From assembly GCA_024231975.1 (NCBI GenBank), contig JAAEQB010000080.1, forward strand, positions 47,808-111,807: a DNA stretch of 64,000 nt. Direction: 5' to 3'. Source of the DNA: Allobosea sp. GTDB lineage: Bacteria > Pseudomonadota > Alphaproteobacteria > Rhizobiales > Beijerinckiaceae. Every line of letters begins with the position of its first letter. The stretch's first letter is position 1. The notes beneath the pieces are model-generated. The model saw only the letters and a list, made by a program, of their open reading frames with translations, made no database searches and had not been told where the DNA came from. The position numbers and the translations under genes are program-made. This document shows positions 46,864 through 54,657 of the stretch, piece by piece.

Positions 46864-48129
46864 TCAGCTCCAGCGCTTGAACACCACGCTGGCATTGACG
46901 CCGCCGAAGCCGAAGCCGTTGGAGATGGCGTGCTCCATCGCCATCGGCCTCGCCACCTTCGCCACCAGATCGAGCCCGGCCGCCTCCTCGTCCGGGTTAT
47001 CGAGATTGAGCGTCGGCGGCGCGATCTGGTCGCGCAAGGCGAGGATGGTGAAGACCGCCTCCAGCCCGCCGGCCGCACCAAGCAGATGGCCGGTCGCCGC
47101 CTTGGTCGCGCTGATCGCGATCTCGCCCTCGCTGCCGAACACGGCCTTGATCGCGGCAAGCTCGCCGCGGTCGCCGACCGGCGTCGAGGTCGAATGCGCG
47201 TTGAGATGGCTGACATCGCCGGGCTTCAGGCCCGCCTGCTTCAGCGCCGTCTCCATCGCCCGGCGCGCGCCGGAACCATCCTCGGGGCCGGAGGTGATGT
47301 GATAGGCGTCGGCACTGGTGCCGTAACCGGTCAGCTCGGCGAGGATCGCCGCGCCGCGCGCCTGCGCATGCTCCAGCGCCTCGATCACCAGGATGCCGGC
47401 CCCCTCGCCCATGACGAAACCGTCGCGGTCGCGGTCGAACGGGCGGGAGGCCTTCTCCGGCTCGTCGTTGAAGCCGGTCGACAGCGCCCGTGCCGCAGCG
47501 AAACCGCCAAGCGCGACGAGGTCGACGCAGGCCTCGCTGCCGCCGCAGAGGGCGATGTCGACTTCGCCGGCCCGGATCATCCGCGCGGCATCGCCGATCG
47601 CCTGGACGCCGGCGGCGCAGGCGGTCACCGGCGCGCCGATCGGCCCCTTGAAGCCATGGTCGATCGAGACATGGCCGGCGGCGAGATTGACCAGGAAGGA
47701 AGGCACGGTGAAGGGCGAGAGCCGGCGCACGCCGCGCTGGTCGGTGGTGCGTACCGCCTCGGCGATCGCCGGAAAGCCGCCGATGCCGGAAGCGATCACC
47801 GTCGCGGTGCGCTCGCGCTCGCCTTCGTCCTGCGGCTGCCAGCCGGCCTGGGCCAGCGCCTCCTTGGCAGCGACCAGCGCGAACTGGATGAAGCGGTCCA
47901 TCTTGCGCTGGTCCTTGGGCGCGATCGCGACGTCCGGATCGAAGCCGCCCTCATTGTCCTCGGCCTTGCCGGGCACGAGGCCGGCGACCTTGGCCGGCAG
48001 GGTCTCGGCGACCGCATCCGGCAGGCGGCGCAGGCCCGAGCGGCCGGCGAGCAGGCGCTGCCAGGCGAGCTCGGCCCCGCAACCCAAGGGCGAGACGACG
48101 CCCAGTCCGGTGACGACGATGCGACGCAT
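46864..48129 (-). CDS. fabF: FabF-like beta-ketoacyl-ACP synthase II
   Basis: 421 aa with the full Cys-His-His triad: C171 (VTACAAGVQA), H312 (NAHSTSTPVGD) and H348 with K343 (TKAATGHLLGAAGG). GEGAGILVIE and FGFGGVNASVVF are conserved. It condenses acyl-ACP with malonyl-ACP. The N-terminus MRRIVVTGLGVVSPLG is normal. It follows an HxlR gene by 9 bp, and no acyl carrier protein gene is adjacent, so this may be a specialised copy and not the main fatty-acid enzyme. Confidence 0.93.
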   Translation of the reverse strand: MRRIVVTGLGVVSPLGCGAELAWQRLLAGRSGLRRLPDAVAETLPAKVAGLVPGKAEDNEGGFDPDVAIAPKDQRKMDRFIQFALVAAKEALAQAGWQPQDEGERERTATVIASGIGGFPAIAEAVRTTDQRGVRRLSPFTVPSFLVNLAAGHVSIDHGFKGPIGAPVTACAAGVQAIGDAARMIRAGEVDIALCGGSEACVDLVALGGFAAARALSTGFNDEPEKASRPFDRDRDGFVMGEGAGILVIEALEHAQARGAAILAELTGYGTSADAYHITSGPEDGSGARRAMETALKQAGLKPGDVSHLNAHSTSTPVGDRGELAAIKAVFGSEGEIAISATKAATGHLLGAAGGLEAVFTILALRDQIAPPTLNLDNPDEEAAGLDLVAKVARPMAMEHAISNGFGFGGVNASVVFKRWS

Positions 48130-48138
48130 GGCAGGCTC

Positions 48139-48645
48139 CTAATACGATCTGGCGTGGGTGGCGGCCTGGCGCGCCGCGAGGCGCTCGCGCAGGTCGTTGC
48201 TGGCGCGCGGCCCGGCGATGACGGTGGCGCCTTCCGCAGTGACCGGCCGCAGGGTGGCGGCATCGACGACGATCGGCGTGATCGGCCGCCCGGTCCCGCG
48301 CTCGGCCAGCAACAATGAGGTGCCCTCCGGCGCAAGATGCCGGTTGGCGAAGCCGATCAGCGCCACGACGACCGGGAAGACGTCGCGCCCCTTCTCGGTC
48401 AGGATGTATTCGTAGCGCTTCGGCCGGTCGCTATAGAGCCGCCGCTCGAACAGTCCGCTCTCGGTGAGGTGCTTCAGTCGGCGCGTCAGCATGTTCGGGG
48501 CGATGCCGAGGCTGCGCTCGAATTCATCGAAGCGGGTCAGCCCCTGCAGGGCATCGCGCAGGATCAGGATGCTCCACCACTCGCCGACGGTCTCGACGGC
48601 AAGAGCGCAGGGGCATTCGGTGAGGGGAACGAGCTTGGGCTGCAT
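48139..48645 (-). CDS. HxlR-family transcriptional regulator
   Basis: 168 aa. The HxlR winged helix includes CPCALAVETVGEWWSILILRDALQGLTRFDEFERSLGIAPNMLTRRLKHLTESGLFERR, with a conserved cysteine (about C12) before the helix that is the redox/aldehyde-sensing residue in some members. An about 60-residue C-terminal extension follows. It lies 9 bp upstream of fabF on the same strand, so the two are probably one transcript, with HxlR as autoregulator. Confidence 0.92.
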   Translation of the reverse strand: MQPKLVPLTECPCALAVETVGEWWSILILRDALQGLTRFDEFERSLGIAPNMLTRRLKHLTESGLFERRLYSDRPKRYEYILTEKGRDVFPVVVALIGFANRHLAPEGTSLLLAERGTGRPITPIVVDAATLRPVTAEGATVIAGPRASNDLRERLAARQAATHARSY

Positions 48646-48716
48646 GGCCGAAGCTCGCTACTGCAGTGACTATCTTTTTGCAAGTAATGATTCACGCGAT
48701 GCGGATCGCCTCTCCG

Positions 48717-49859
48717 TCAATCCAGCGTGCTCCTGAACCGCAGCAGCGCGATGCCGGCATAGAGCGGCACGAAGGCGGTGAGGTACATCACCTCCAGCCC
48801 GATATCGTCGAGATCGGCCCCCTTCAGCATGATCGCGCGGACCACGCGCAGGAAATGCGTCAGCGGAAAGATCTCGCCGAGCCACTGCGCCCAGAGCGGC
48901 ATGCCGGCATAGGGAAACATGAAGCCCGAGAGCAGGAGCGAGGGCAGGAAGAAGAAGAAAGTGAGCTGCATCGCCTGGAGCTGCGTGCGCGCCATGGTCG
49001 AGATCGTGTAGCCGAGCAGCACCAGCGCCAGCACGAAGATCAGGACGCAGCTCAGGAGCAGGCCGAGGCTGCCGAGGAAGGGCACGCCAAAGAGCAGCTT
49101 CGCGGCCGAGAGCACCACCGCGACTTGGACGCTGCCGACGGCGAGATAGGGCAGCACCTTGCCGAGCATGATCTCGCCCGGCGTCGCCGGCATGGCGAGC
49201 AGGTTCTCCATCGTGCCGCGCTCGATCTCGCGGGTCAGCGCCATCGCCGTCATCATCACCATGGTCATCTGCAGGATCACGCCGAGCAGGCCGGGCACGA
49301 TGTTGTACTGGGTGATGCCCTCCGGGTTGTAGCGCCGGTGCACGACGAAGGAGAGCGCGCTGTCGCTCTGCTCGCGCTTCAGCTCATCCGTGCCGAGCGC
49401 CCGGGTCAGGGCCCGGCTGGCGATGGTCTGCAGTGCGCCGACCGCGTTGCTGGAGGCTGCCGGATCGGTCGCGTCGGCCTCGACCAGGATGCGCGGCTCG
49501 TCGCCGCGCTCGACCCGCATGCCGAAATCGCTGGGAATCGTGACGAGGAAGGAGATCGCGCCGCGCGCCATCAGGCTCTCGGCCTCGGCCGCCGTCTCGG
49601 GGCGCTTGACGAAGCGGTAATAGCCGGAGACCTCCAGCGCCGCGACCACCGAGCGGGTGTAGCGATCCTGCCCCAGCGCCAGAACCGCCGCCGGCAAGCC
49701 CTTGGGATCGTTGTTGATCGCATAGCCGAAGAGCAGGAGCTGGACGATCGGCACCACCAGCATCATCGCGAAGGTGATGCGGTCGCGCCGCATCTGCACG
49801 AACTCCTTGGCGAGCACCGCGCCAAGCCGGCCGGGCGAGAACAGAGCGAGCGCGCTCAT
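48717..49859 (-). CDS. ABC-2 type permease (YbhS/YhhJ-like)
   Basis: 380 aa. One N-terminal helix (about residues 25-45) and a large periplasmic domain (about 50-170) are followed by five helices in the C-terminal half, with the ABC-2 motifs REIERGTMENLLAMPATPGEIMLGK and LFPYAGMPLWAQWLGEIFPLTHFLRVVR. Last gene of the minus-strand efflux operon; its start overlaps the ATPase stop by 4 bp. E. coli has two such permeases (YbhS, YbhR); here only one follows, so it may act as a homodimer. Confidence 0.9.
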   Translation of the reverse strand: MSALALFSPGRLGAVLAKEFVQMRRDRITFAMMLVVPIVQLLLFGYAINNDPKGLPAAVLALGQDRYTRSVVAALEVSGYYRFVKRPETAAEAESLMARGAISFLVTIPSDFGMRVERGDEPRILVEADATDPAASSNAVGALQTIASRALTRALGTDELKREQSDSALSFVVHRRYNPEGITQYNIVPGLLGVILQMTMVMMTAMALTREIERGTMENLLAMPATPGEIMLGKVLPYLAVGSVQVAVVLSAAKLLFGVPFLGSLGLLLSCVLIFVLALVLLGYTISTMARTQLQAMQLTFFFFLPSLLLSGFMFPYAGMPLWAQWLGEIFPLTHFLRVVRAIMLKGADLDDIGLEVMYLTAFVPLYAGIALLRFRSTLD

Positions 49860-50788
49860 GCCGCCCTCCCTTCAGCCTGGGCCTTAGCCATGAACTGGAT
49901 GAAGACGTCTTCCAGGCTGGTCGCGTCCGGCTCGATCCGCAGGCCGGGCCGATCCTTCAGATGCGCCAGCGCCGCTTCGAGCTTGGCCTTGTCGGTGCCG
50001 ACGACATGCAGCGTCGTCCCGAAGGGCGCGACCTGCTCGATGCCGTCGGTCTTCGCCAGTTCGGCAATCTCGGCCGGCTTCAGCGCGCCATGGACGACGT
50101 AGGTCGAGAGGCCCGAGCCCTTCACCACCTCCTCGACCGTGCCCGTCGCCAGCATCCTGCCATAAGCGATATAGCCGATGCGGTGGCAGCGCTCGGCCTC
50201 GTCCATGTAATGGGTCGAGACCAGCACGGTCAGCCCGTCGCCGGCGAGCCGGTGGATCTCGTCCCAGAATTCGCGCCGCGCCTTGGGGTCGACACCGGCG
50301 GTCGGCTCGTCGAGCAGCAGCAGTTTCGGCTGGTGCATGATGCAGGCTGCAAGCGCGAGGCGCTGCTTCCAGCCGCCCGAGAGCGTGCCGGCGAGCTGAT
50401 CCTTGCGCGAGGTCAGGCCGAGATTGTCGAGCGTGCGTGCCACCGCCTCCTCGACCGGCTTCAGCGCATAGAGCCGGGCGACGAAGGTCAGGTTCTCCTC
50501 GATCGTCAGATCCTCATAGAACGAGAATTTCTGGGTCATGTAGCCGACCTGGAGCTTGATCTGCGCACTCTGGGTGCGGACATCGAGGCCCAGCACCGTG
50601 CCCTCCCCGGCATCGGGGGTGAGCAGGCCGCAGATCAGCCGGATCGTCGTGGTCTTGCCCGAGCCGTTCGGGCCGAGGAAGCCGACGATCTCGCCTTCCC
50701 TGACGGCGAGATCGACATTGTCGACCACCGTGCGCTTGCCGAAGCGCTTGGTCAGGCCGCGCACATCGATGATATTGCCATCGCTCAC
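49856..50788 (-). CDS. ABC transporter ATP-binding protein (YbhF/YhiH-like half)
   Basis: 310 aa from GTG at 50788, which overlaps the upstream stop (GTGA). It has Walker A GPNGSGKTTT (about residue 43), Q-loop TQKFSFYEDLT, signature LSGGWKQRL (about 140) and Walker B LLLLDEPTAGVDP. A C-terminal accessory domain (YVVHGALKPAEI to SLEDVFIQFM) follows. It powers the ABC-2 permease downstream. E. coli YbhF has two ATPase modules; this protein has one, so it should dimerise. Confidence 0.92.
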   Translation of the reverse strand: MSDGNIIDVRGLTKRFGKRTVVDNVDLAVREGEIVGFLGPNGSGKTTTIRLICGLLTPDAGEGTVLGLDVRTQSAQIKLQVGYMTQKFSFYEDLTIEENLTFVARLYALKPVEEAVARTLDNLGLTSRKDQLAGTLSGGWKQRLALAACIMHQPKLLLLDEPTAGVDPKARREFWDEIHRLAGDGLTVLVSTHYMDEAERCHRIGYIAYGRMLATGTVEEVVKGSGLSTYVVHGALKPAEIAELAKTDGIEQVAPFGTTLHVVGTDKAKLEAALAHLKDRPGLRIEPDATSLEDVFIQFMAKAQAEGRAA

Positions 50789-51741
50789 CTGCGCCCCCCG
50801 AGCGTCACGTCGACGATCTGGCCGGGCTGGAGACGGCTTGCAGGGCCGCCCTCGGGCCGCGCTTCGACGAGATAGACCAGCTTCTGGCGTGTCTGCGCCG
50901 AATAGATCACCGGCGGGGTGAATTCCGGTTCCTGCGAAACGTAGGACACAGTCGCGGAAAGCCCCTGCGGGCAGCCCGAGCAGTGCACGTCGAGCCGCGT
51001 GCCGACCGTGGTGCCGGACAAGAGCGCCTCCGGCACATAGACCATCAGCTTGACCGCGCCGTCGGGCAGGATGGTCAGCGCCGGCGCCGAGGGGCCGGCG
51101 AGCTCGCCGGGATGGCGGATCAGGTCGGTGACGATCCCCGCCGCCGGCGCCATCAGCCGGCGCTGGCCGAGCCGCCACTTCGCCTGGTCGAGCGTCGCCT
51201 GTGCCTGCGCCACCTGGTTGCGCGCCGCCTTGATCTCCTCGTCGCGCGCCGGCAGCCGAGCGACGGAGAGATTGGCGGTGCTCTGGCGGACATTCGCGGC
51301 CGCAACATCGCGCGCCGTCTGCGCTTGGTCGAGATCGGCCTGGGTCGAGACGCCCCGGCGGAACAGGTCCTGCCGCCGTTCCAGTGCCCGCTCCGCCTCG
51401 CGCTCCTGCGCCTTGGCGGAGACGGCGGTCGTCTCGATCACCGCGATTTCCTCAGGCCGCTTGCCGCTGAGCAGGTTGGCGAGCTGGGCCTGCACCTGCA
51501 CGAGCCGCGCCTCGCTCTCGGCGACGACGTTGCGGGCATCGTCGGCCTGCAATTCGGCGAGCAGCGCGCCGGGTGCGACGCGCTCGCCACGCCGGACCGA
51601 GACGCTCTCGATCCGCGCCGTGTCGATCGGTCCGATCCGGACATATTCGCCCTCGACGTAACCGACGACGCGGGTCGAGGGCGGTGCGCAGACACCGAGC
51701 GAGGCGGCGATGGCGAAGGAGCAGATGAAATCGAGGATCAT
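50785..51741 (-). CDS. HlyD-family periplasmic adaptor (YbhG-like)
   Basis: 318 aa. The N-terminal membrane anchor or signal (MILDFICSFAIAASLGVC) is followed by the lipoyl/barrel start VEGEYVRIGPIDTARIESVSVRRGERV, a long coiled-coil hairpin (residues about 75-200: AESEARLVQVQAQLANLL, RNQVAQAQATLDQAKWRLGQR), and the beta-barrel end LQPGQIVDVTLGGRR. It links the ABC pump to an outer-membrane channel. ATGA overlap with the regulator upstream and GTGA overlap with the ATPase downstream. Confidence 0.9.
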   Translation of the reverse strand: MILDFICSFAIAASLGVCAPPSTRVVGYVEGEYVRIGPIDTARIESVSVRRGERVAPGALLAELQADDARNVVAESEARLVQVQAQLANLLSGKRPEEIAVIETTAVSAKAQEREAERALERRQDLFRRGVSTQADLDQAQTARDVAAANVRQSTANLSVARLPARDEEIKAARNQVAQAQATLDQAKWRLGQRRLMAPAAGIVTDLIRHPGELAGPSAPALTILPDGAVKLMVYVPEALLSGTTVGTRLDVHCSGCPQGLSATVSYVSQEPEFTPPVIYSAQTRQKLVYLVEARPEGGPASRLQPGQIVDVTLGGRR

Positions 51742-52409
51742 GACGGCTCTCCCCTGCAGGCGAGGATGCTGGCGCGAACCGAGCGCCTGACGGTGTCGGC
51801 GATAGCGCGCGCCTCGTCCGGGCCGATCCCGTCCCAGCCCAGGCGCCGGGTGACTGCCGGTCGCGCGATGCGGAAATAGAAGACCTGGCCGATCGCGGCG
51901 AAGACGGCGAGCTTGGTCGCCGGCGCCTCCGGTTCCATGCCGGTCGCCGCCGCCCAGACCTCGCAGACCCGGCGATGGACCGGCGCGAAAAGCCCGCCAT
52001 AGATCGTCTCGAAGGCGGCGCTCGGCGTCAGCATCTCGCGCACGACGAAACGGGCGACGACCTCGCTCTCCGGCACCGTCGTCAGGAAGGCGACGACCCG
52101 GTCGATCAGGGCGAGCAACTGCTCCGTGGCGATGTCCCGGTCGGCTGCCTCGAGCGCCATCGAGACCGCAGGCGCCCCACCCGCCAGCACCGCCTGCATC
52201 CGGGCGATGATCGCTTCGGCGCAAGCCTGCCGGAGCCCGTCCTTGCCGCCGAAATGATAGGCGATGCCGGCGCTGTTGACTTTCGCCGCCTGGGCGATCT
52301 CGCGAGTCGAGGTGGCATCGAAGCCGTTGCGGCCGAACAGGTCGAGCCCAGCGCGGATCAGCGCCTGCCGCGTGCCCTCGGCATCCTTGAGGATGGATGT
52401 GCGTGCCAT
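51738..52409 (-). CDS. TetR-family regulator (CecR/YbiH-like)
   Basis: 223 aa, first gene of the operon. The TetR helix-turn-helix is STREIAQAAKVNSAGIAYHFGGKDGLRQACAEAI (residues about 34-70). The C-terminal domain resembles the DUF1956 domain of CecR (RFVVREMLTPSAAFETIYGG, QVFYFRIARPAV). E. coli cecR heads the ybhGFSR efflux operon with the same gene order; here it is regulator-adaptor-ATPase-permease, all with 4-bp overlaps. A 16-bp palindrome 32 bases upstream of the ATG is the probable operator. Confidence 0.93.
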   Translation of the reverse strand: MARTSILKDAEGTRQALIRAGLDLFGRNGFDATSTREIAQAAKVNSAGIAYHFGGKDGLRQACAEAIIARMQAVLAGGAPAVSMALEAADRDIATEQLLALIDRVVAFLTTVPESEVVARFVVREMLTPSAAFETIYGGLFAPVHRRVCEVWAAATGMEPEAPATKLAVFAAIGQVFYFRIARPAVTRRLGWDGIGPDEARAIADTVRRSVRASILACRGEPS

Positions 52410-52440
52410 GCCGGGAGCATACTCTTCTCGGGCATTTCAA

Positions 52441-52456
52441 TCAATCAATTGATTGA
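52441..52456. promoter_or_regulatory. Candidate CecR-type operator
   Basis: TCAATCAATTGATTGA is a perfect 16-bp palindrome 32 bases upstream of the TetR-family regulator start. TetR proteins commonly bind such sites to repress their own operon. Confidence 0.65.
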
Positions 52457-52512
52457 AAAATCGTTCGACGCAGCGCCAGGAACATCGGTCTTCTCTCAAG
52501 ATGCAGGAAATT

Positions 52513-52560
52513 TGTCACCAACACGCGTATTCTGTCACCGCGGCGCGTCCAATTTGTCAC
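52513..52560. repeat. Three TGTCAC iterons
   Basis: TGTCAC occurs at 52513, 52533 and 52555 in the same orientation, 20 and 22 bases apart. Spaced repeats like this are typical of transposase-binding ends of Tn7/IS21-like elements or of replication/regulatory iterons. No transposase gene is nearby, so a transposon remnant is only an inference. Confidence 0.5.
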
Positions 52561-52567
52561 TTGCGCG

Positions 52568-52610
52568 GAGCGGTACACCAAAACGACCGGCGGAATTCCG
52601 CCGACCGCTC
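52568..52610. repeat. Nested palindrome next to the iterons
   Basis: A perfect 16-bp palindrome CGGCGGAATTCCGCCG (52588-52603) sits between complementary outer arms GAGCGGT (52568-52574) and ACCGCTC (52604-52610). The structure can form a cruciform or an RNA hairpin with an asymmetric bulge. Function unknown. Confidence 0.55.
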
Positions 52611-52905
52611 TGATTCTGCCTGTGGAGACGGTGCGCACGGGTAGTTCTGAATTCGATCCGATATCGCCCGCCGGCGTGGCAGGTTGCATATCGGCATGTG
52701 GGCGGATGGTGGCGAGTCTACGCCCGCGATTGGCCCCTTCCTGACGTTCGGAATGTCCGGCTTTGGGCGGCTTAATTCTGGGATCGGTCGCGCGGCCGGA
52801 GTTGTCTTTGGCGGACGACCGTAGCTCTCGCTGAGGGCATCTAACGCTGCACAATCGGTGCGCCGGTGCGCTATGGATCGCTGTTTCCTTGCGCTCTTCT
52901 GACCA

Positions 52906-54657
52906 TCAGAGGACCGCGGCGGCTTCGAAGCGTTTGATGAAATTGTCGGCAATCCTTGGCGCATTCACCAAAATGCCAATCTCCCGATACGGAGCAGCCT
53001 CAGACGGATCCGCCGACAGCCAGTTGAAACTGGATATGGCTAAGTGGTCGTCATCCCACCCCATGACTTTGGCGTGTATCCGAGGCCGATGGATTGGCTT
53101 TATCTCCAAGCCAGACTCCGCAAACGTCCTGATAAGATCCGCGCCGCCAGCTCCCGAAAGCGGACCAGTCGTTCTTCCATAGAAGAAGGACGCTTCGATC
53201 TCCCGCTCCCTGACGGCTGCGAGCGCGGGAAGGAGTGCAAGTGACTCAGCACTGATCCCAATACGGTGACTCAGTGCGAAAATGCGCTGGCTCGCCGCGT
53301 CGCGAGCCTCAAGAACAAGTCTCGCATGTTCGGCACCATATATCAGGCGCATCGGAACCGTTCGCCCCCTCGGAGCGGGCGAGTTCATGATACGCTTCCC
53401 GAGAACGGCTAGCTCGATGGCAAGATCGTTCCAGACGCCCGGCCTGCCTTGGGTGAGACCCGCGAGCTTGCGCATGAGTTGCCCAATTAGCAGGGGCTCT
53501 CGAAGGCGCATAGATGTTTCAAAACTTGTGTAATCGGACGCCAGCCAATTGCACGAACCGATTAGCGCATTCCAGCCCTTTGAAGAGTCTGCGAAGACCA
53601 CCTTTGCGTGGGAGTTCGTGGAGAACGGATGAACGGTTATTGAGCCGGTCCTGCCTGCGTCATCGACGGCCGCCTGCATTTTTCCTGCAGCAAACTGGGA
53701 CGACCGGGTCGATGAGCCGACGTCATCCTGTCCCCAGAGGATATCGATCTTTACACCGCGCTCGGCTGCGCGCAGGAGCAGCGGCAAGACGGCTGTCGCT
53801 CGATCGTCGCTGATAAATGTCGAGTGAATAATAACCCGCCCGGAAGACGCTGAAATGATGCGCTCGAAAGAACGCCAGTGCTCGTCTCCGTCAATGATGA
53901 TGTCTGCCTGATCGTAAGTCGCCGATATAGCCTTTGGCGGCTCTTCTATAGAATCTTTGATAACAGTAATGGAATTATATTTCTCGGATGCCTCACCGGT
54001 TTTTCTTCCTAGAGCTTCGCGAGCAGATTGCAGAATGACGTGACGCAAGAGCGCCGGCGCACGCGCTGGCAGTCCTTCAATAGAGTTTCCTTTGACGGTC
54101 ACAATCGCATAGCGCTCGGCCAGTTTTTCCGCGCCACGATTGACGCCGACAATTAGTTCATCCTCACCCTCGATTGCCGTGAACACCTCGCTCATGTCCT
54201 CCAGTTCATGTACCGGCGAAGCCGGAAGATGAACGACAGGACTATCTTCGGCATGAACGGGCAGCTGGTTCTTGTGACAAAGTTCGAGCTCTCTGCCGCG
54301 ATAAACACTCCCCGTTACCTGTTCGATAGTGAAGGCTCTCCACCGCGGCTCGGTAACGGTTGCGGAAGGCAGCTGTTCTTGATCAACGCGAGATGCCCCC
54401 GAACGTGTGATTTGGAAGAGCGAACCTTTTGAGGTCGCAGTGATCTCAACCCAACCTGCGCGCATCAACTTGATGAATGCTTCGACTACCACCCGCCGCG
54501 GCAAGCTTGAGCGTTCAGCAAGCTCGGCGGCCGAGGCCGCCCCCCGCGAGACGGCGTCTAGCAAGAGGTGTTCGATAACGCTCCACCGGCGGCCGCGCTC
54601 AATGATGAAGCGGCGCGAGCCTCTCAGAACGGGAATTGTAACTTGAACCGGCGTCAC
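52906..54657 (-). CDS. mkoB: Double-HKD phospholipase-D-type nuclease with winged helix (MkoB-like, Mokosh type I)
   Basis: 583 aa from the GTG at 54657, which overlaps the helicase stop (GTGA) and has an AGGGG site; a GTG at 54684 is the alternative. Residues about 25-72 form a winged helix (SAAELAERSSLPRRVVVEAFIKLMRAGW). Two HxK(x)4D motifs, H350-K352-D357 (NSHAKVVFAD) and H528-K530-D535 (RIHAKVMGWD), each followed by an SxNW segment, build one bilobed PLD active site. PLD enzymes of this type cleave nucleic acids without metal. Partnered with the helicase, it matches the effector of Mokosh type I. Base composition is more AT-rich than the backbone. Confidence 0.82.
   Translation of the reverse strand: MTPVQVTIPVLRGSRRFIIERGRRWSVIEHLLLDAVSRGAASAAELAERSSLPRRVVVEAFIKLMRAGWVEITATSKGSLFQITRSGASRVDQEQLPSATVTEPRWRAFTIEQVTGSVYRGRELELCHKNQLPVHAEDSPVVHLPASPVHELEDMSEVFTAIEGEDELIVGVNRGAEKLAERYAIVTVKGNSIEGLPARAPALLRHVILQSAREALGRKTGEASEKYNSITVIKDSIEEPPKAISATYDQADIIIDGDEHWRSFERIISASSGRVIIHSTFISDDRATAVLPLLLRAAERGVKIDILWGQDDVGSSTRSSQFAAGKMQAAVDDAGRTGSITVHPFSTNSHAKVVFADSSKGWNALIGSCNWLASDYTSFETSMRLREPLLIGQLMRKLAGLTQGRPGVWNDLAIELAVLGKRIMNSPAPRGRTVPMRLIYGAEHARLVLEARDAASQRIFALSHRIGISAESLALLPALAAVREREIEASFFYGRTTGPLSGAGGADLIRTFAESGLEIKPIHRPRIHAKVMGWDDDHLAISSFNWLSADPSEAAPYREIGILVNAPRIADNFIKRFEAAAVL

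Larger units (their letters stand above)
52410..52905. other. Gene-free boundary between the efflux operon and the defence island
   Basis: 496 bp without a convincing gene. It holds the CecR-type palindrome next to the operon start, three TGTCAC iterons, and nested palindromes (listed separately). The rest (about 52620-52900) looks featureless; minus-strand frames that stay open across it are arginine/proline-rich, lack ribosome sites and resemble nothing. The high-GC backbone ends here and the more AT-rich island begins. Confidence 0.65.

Noticed and set aside
46930..50102. Two long plus-strand frames antisense to fabF and the ABC-2 permease
   Set aside because: Both are Arg/Gln/His-rich shadows; the minus-strand genes carry complete catalytic or membrane motifs.
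52441..52964. Short minus-strand frames in the gap before the island
   Set aside because: No ribosome sites, arginine/proline-rich, and they run across palindromes and the CecR-type operator.
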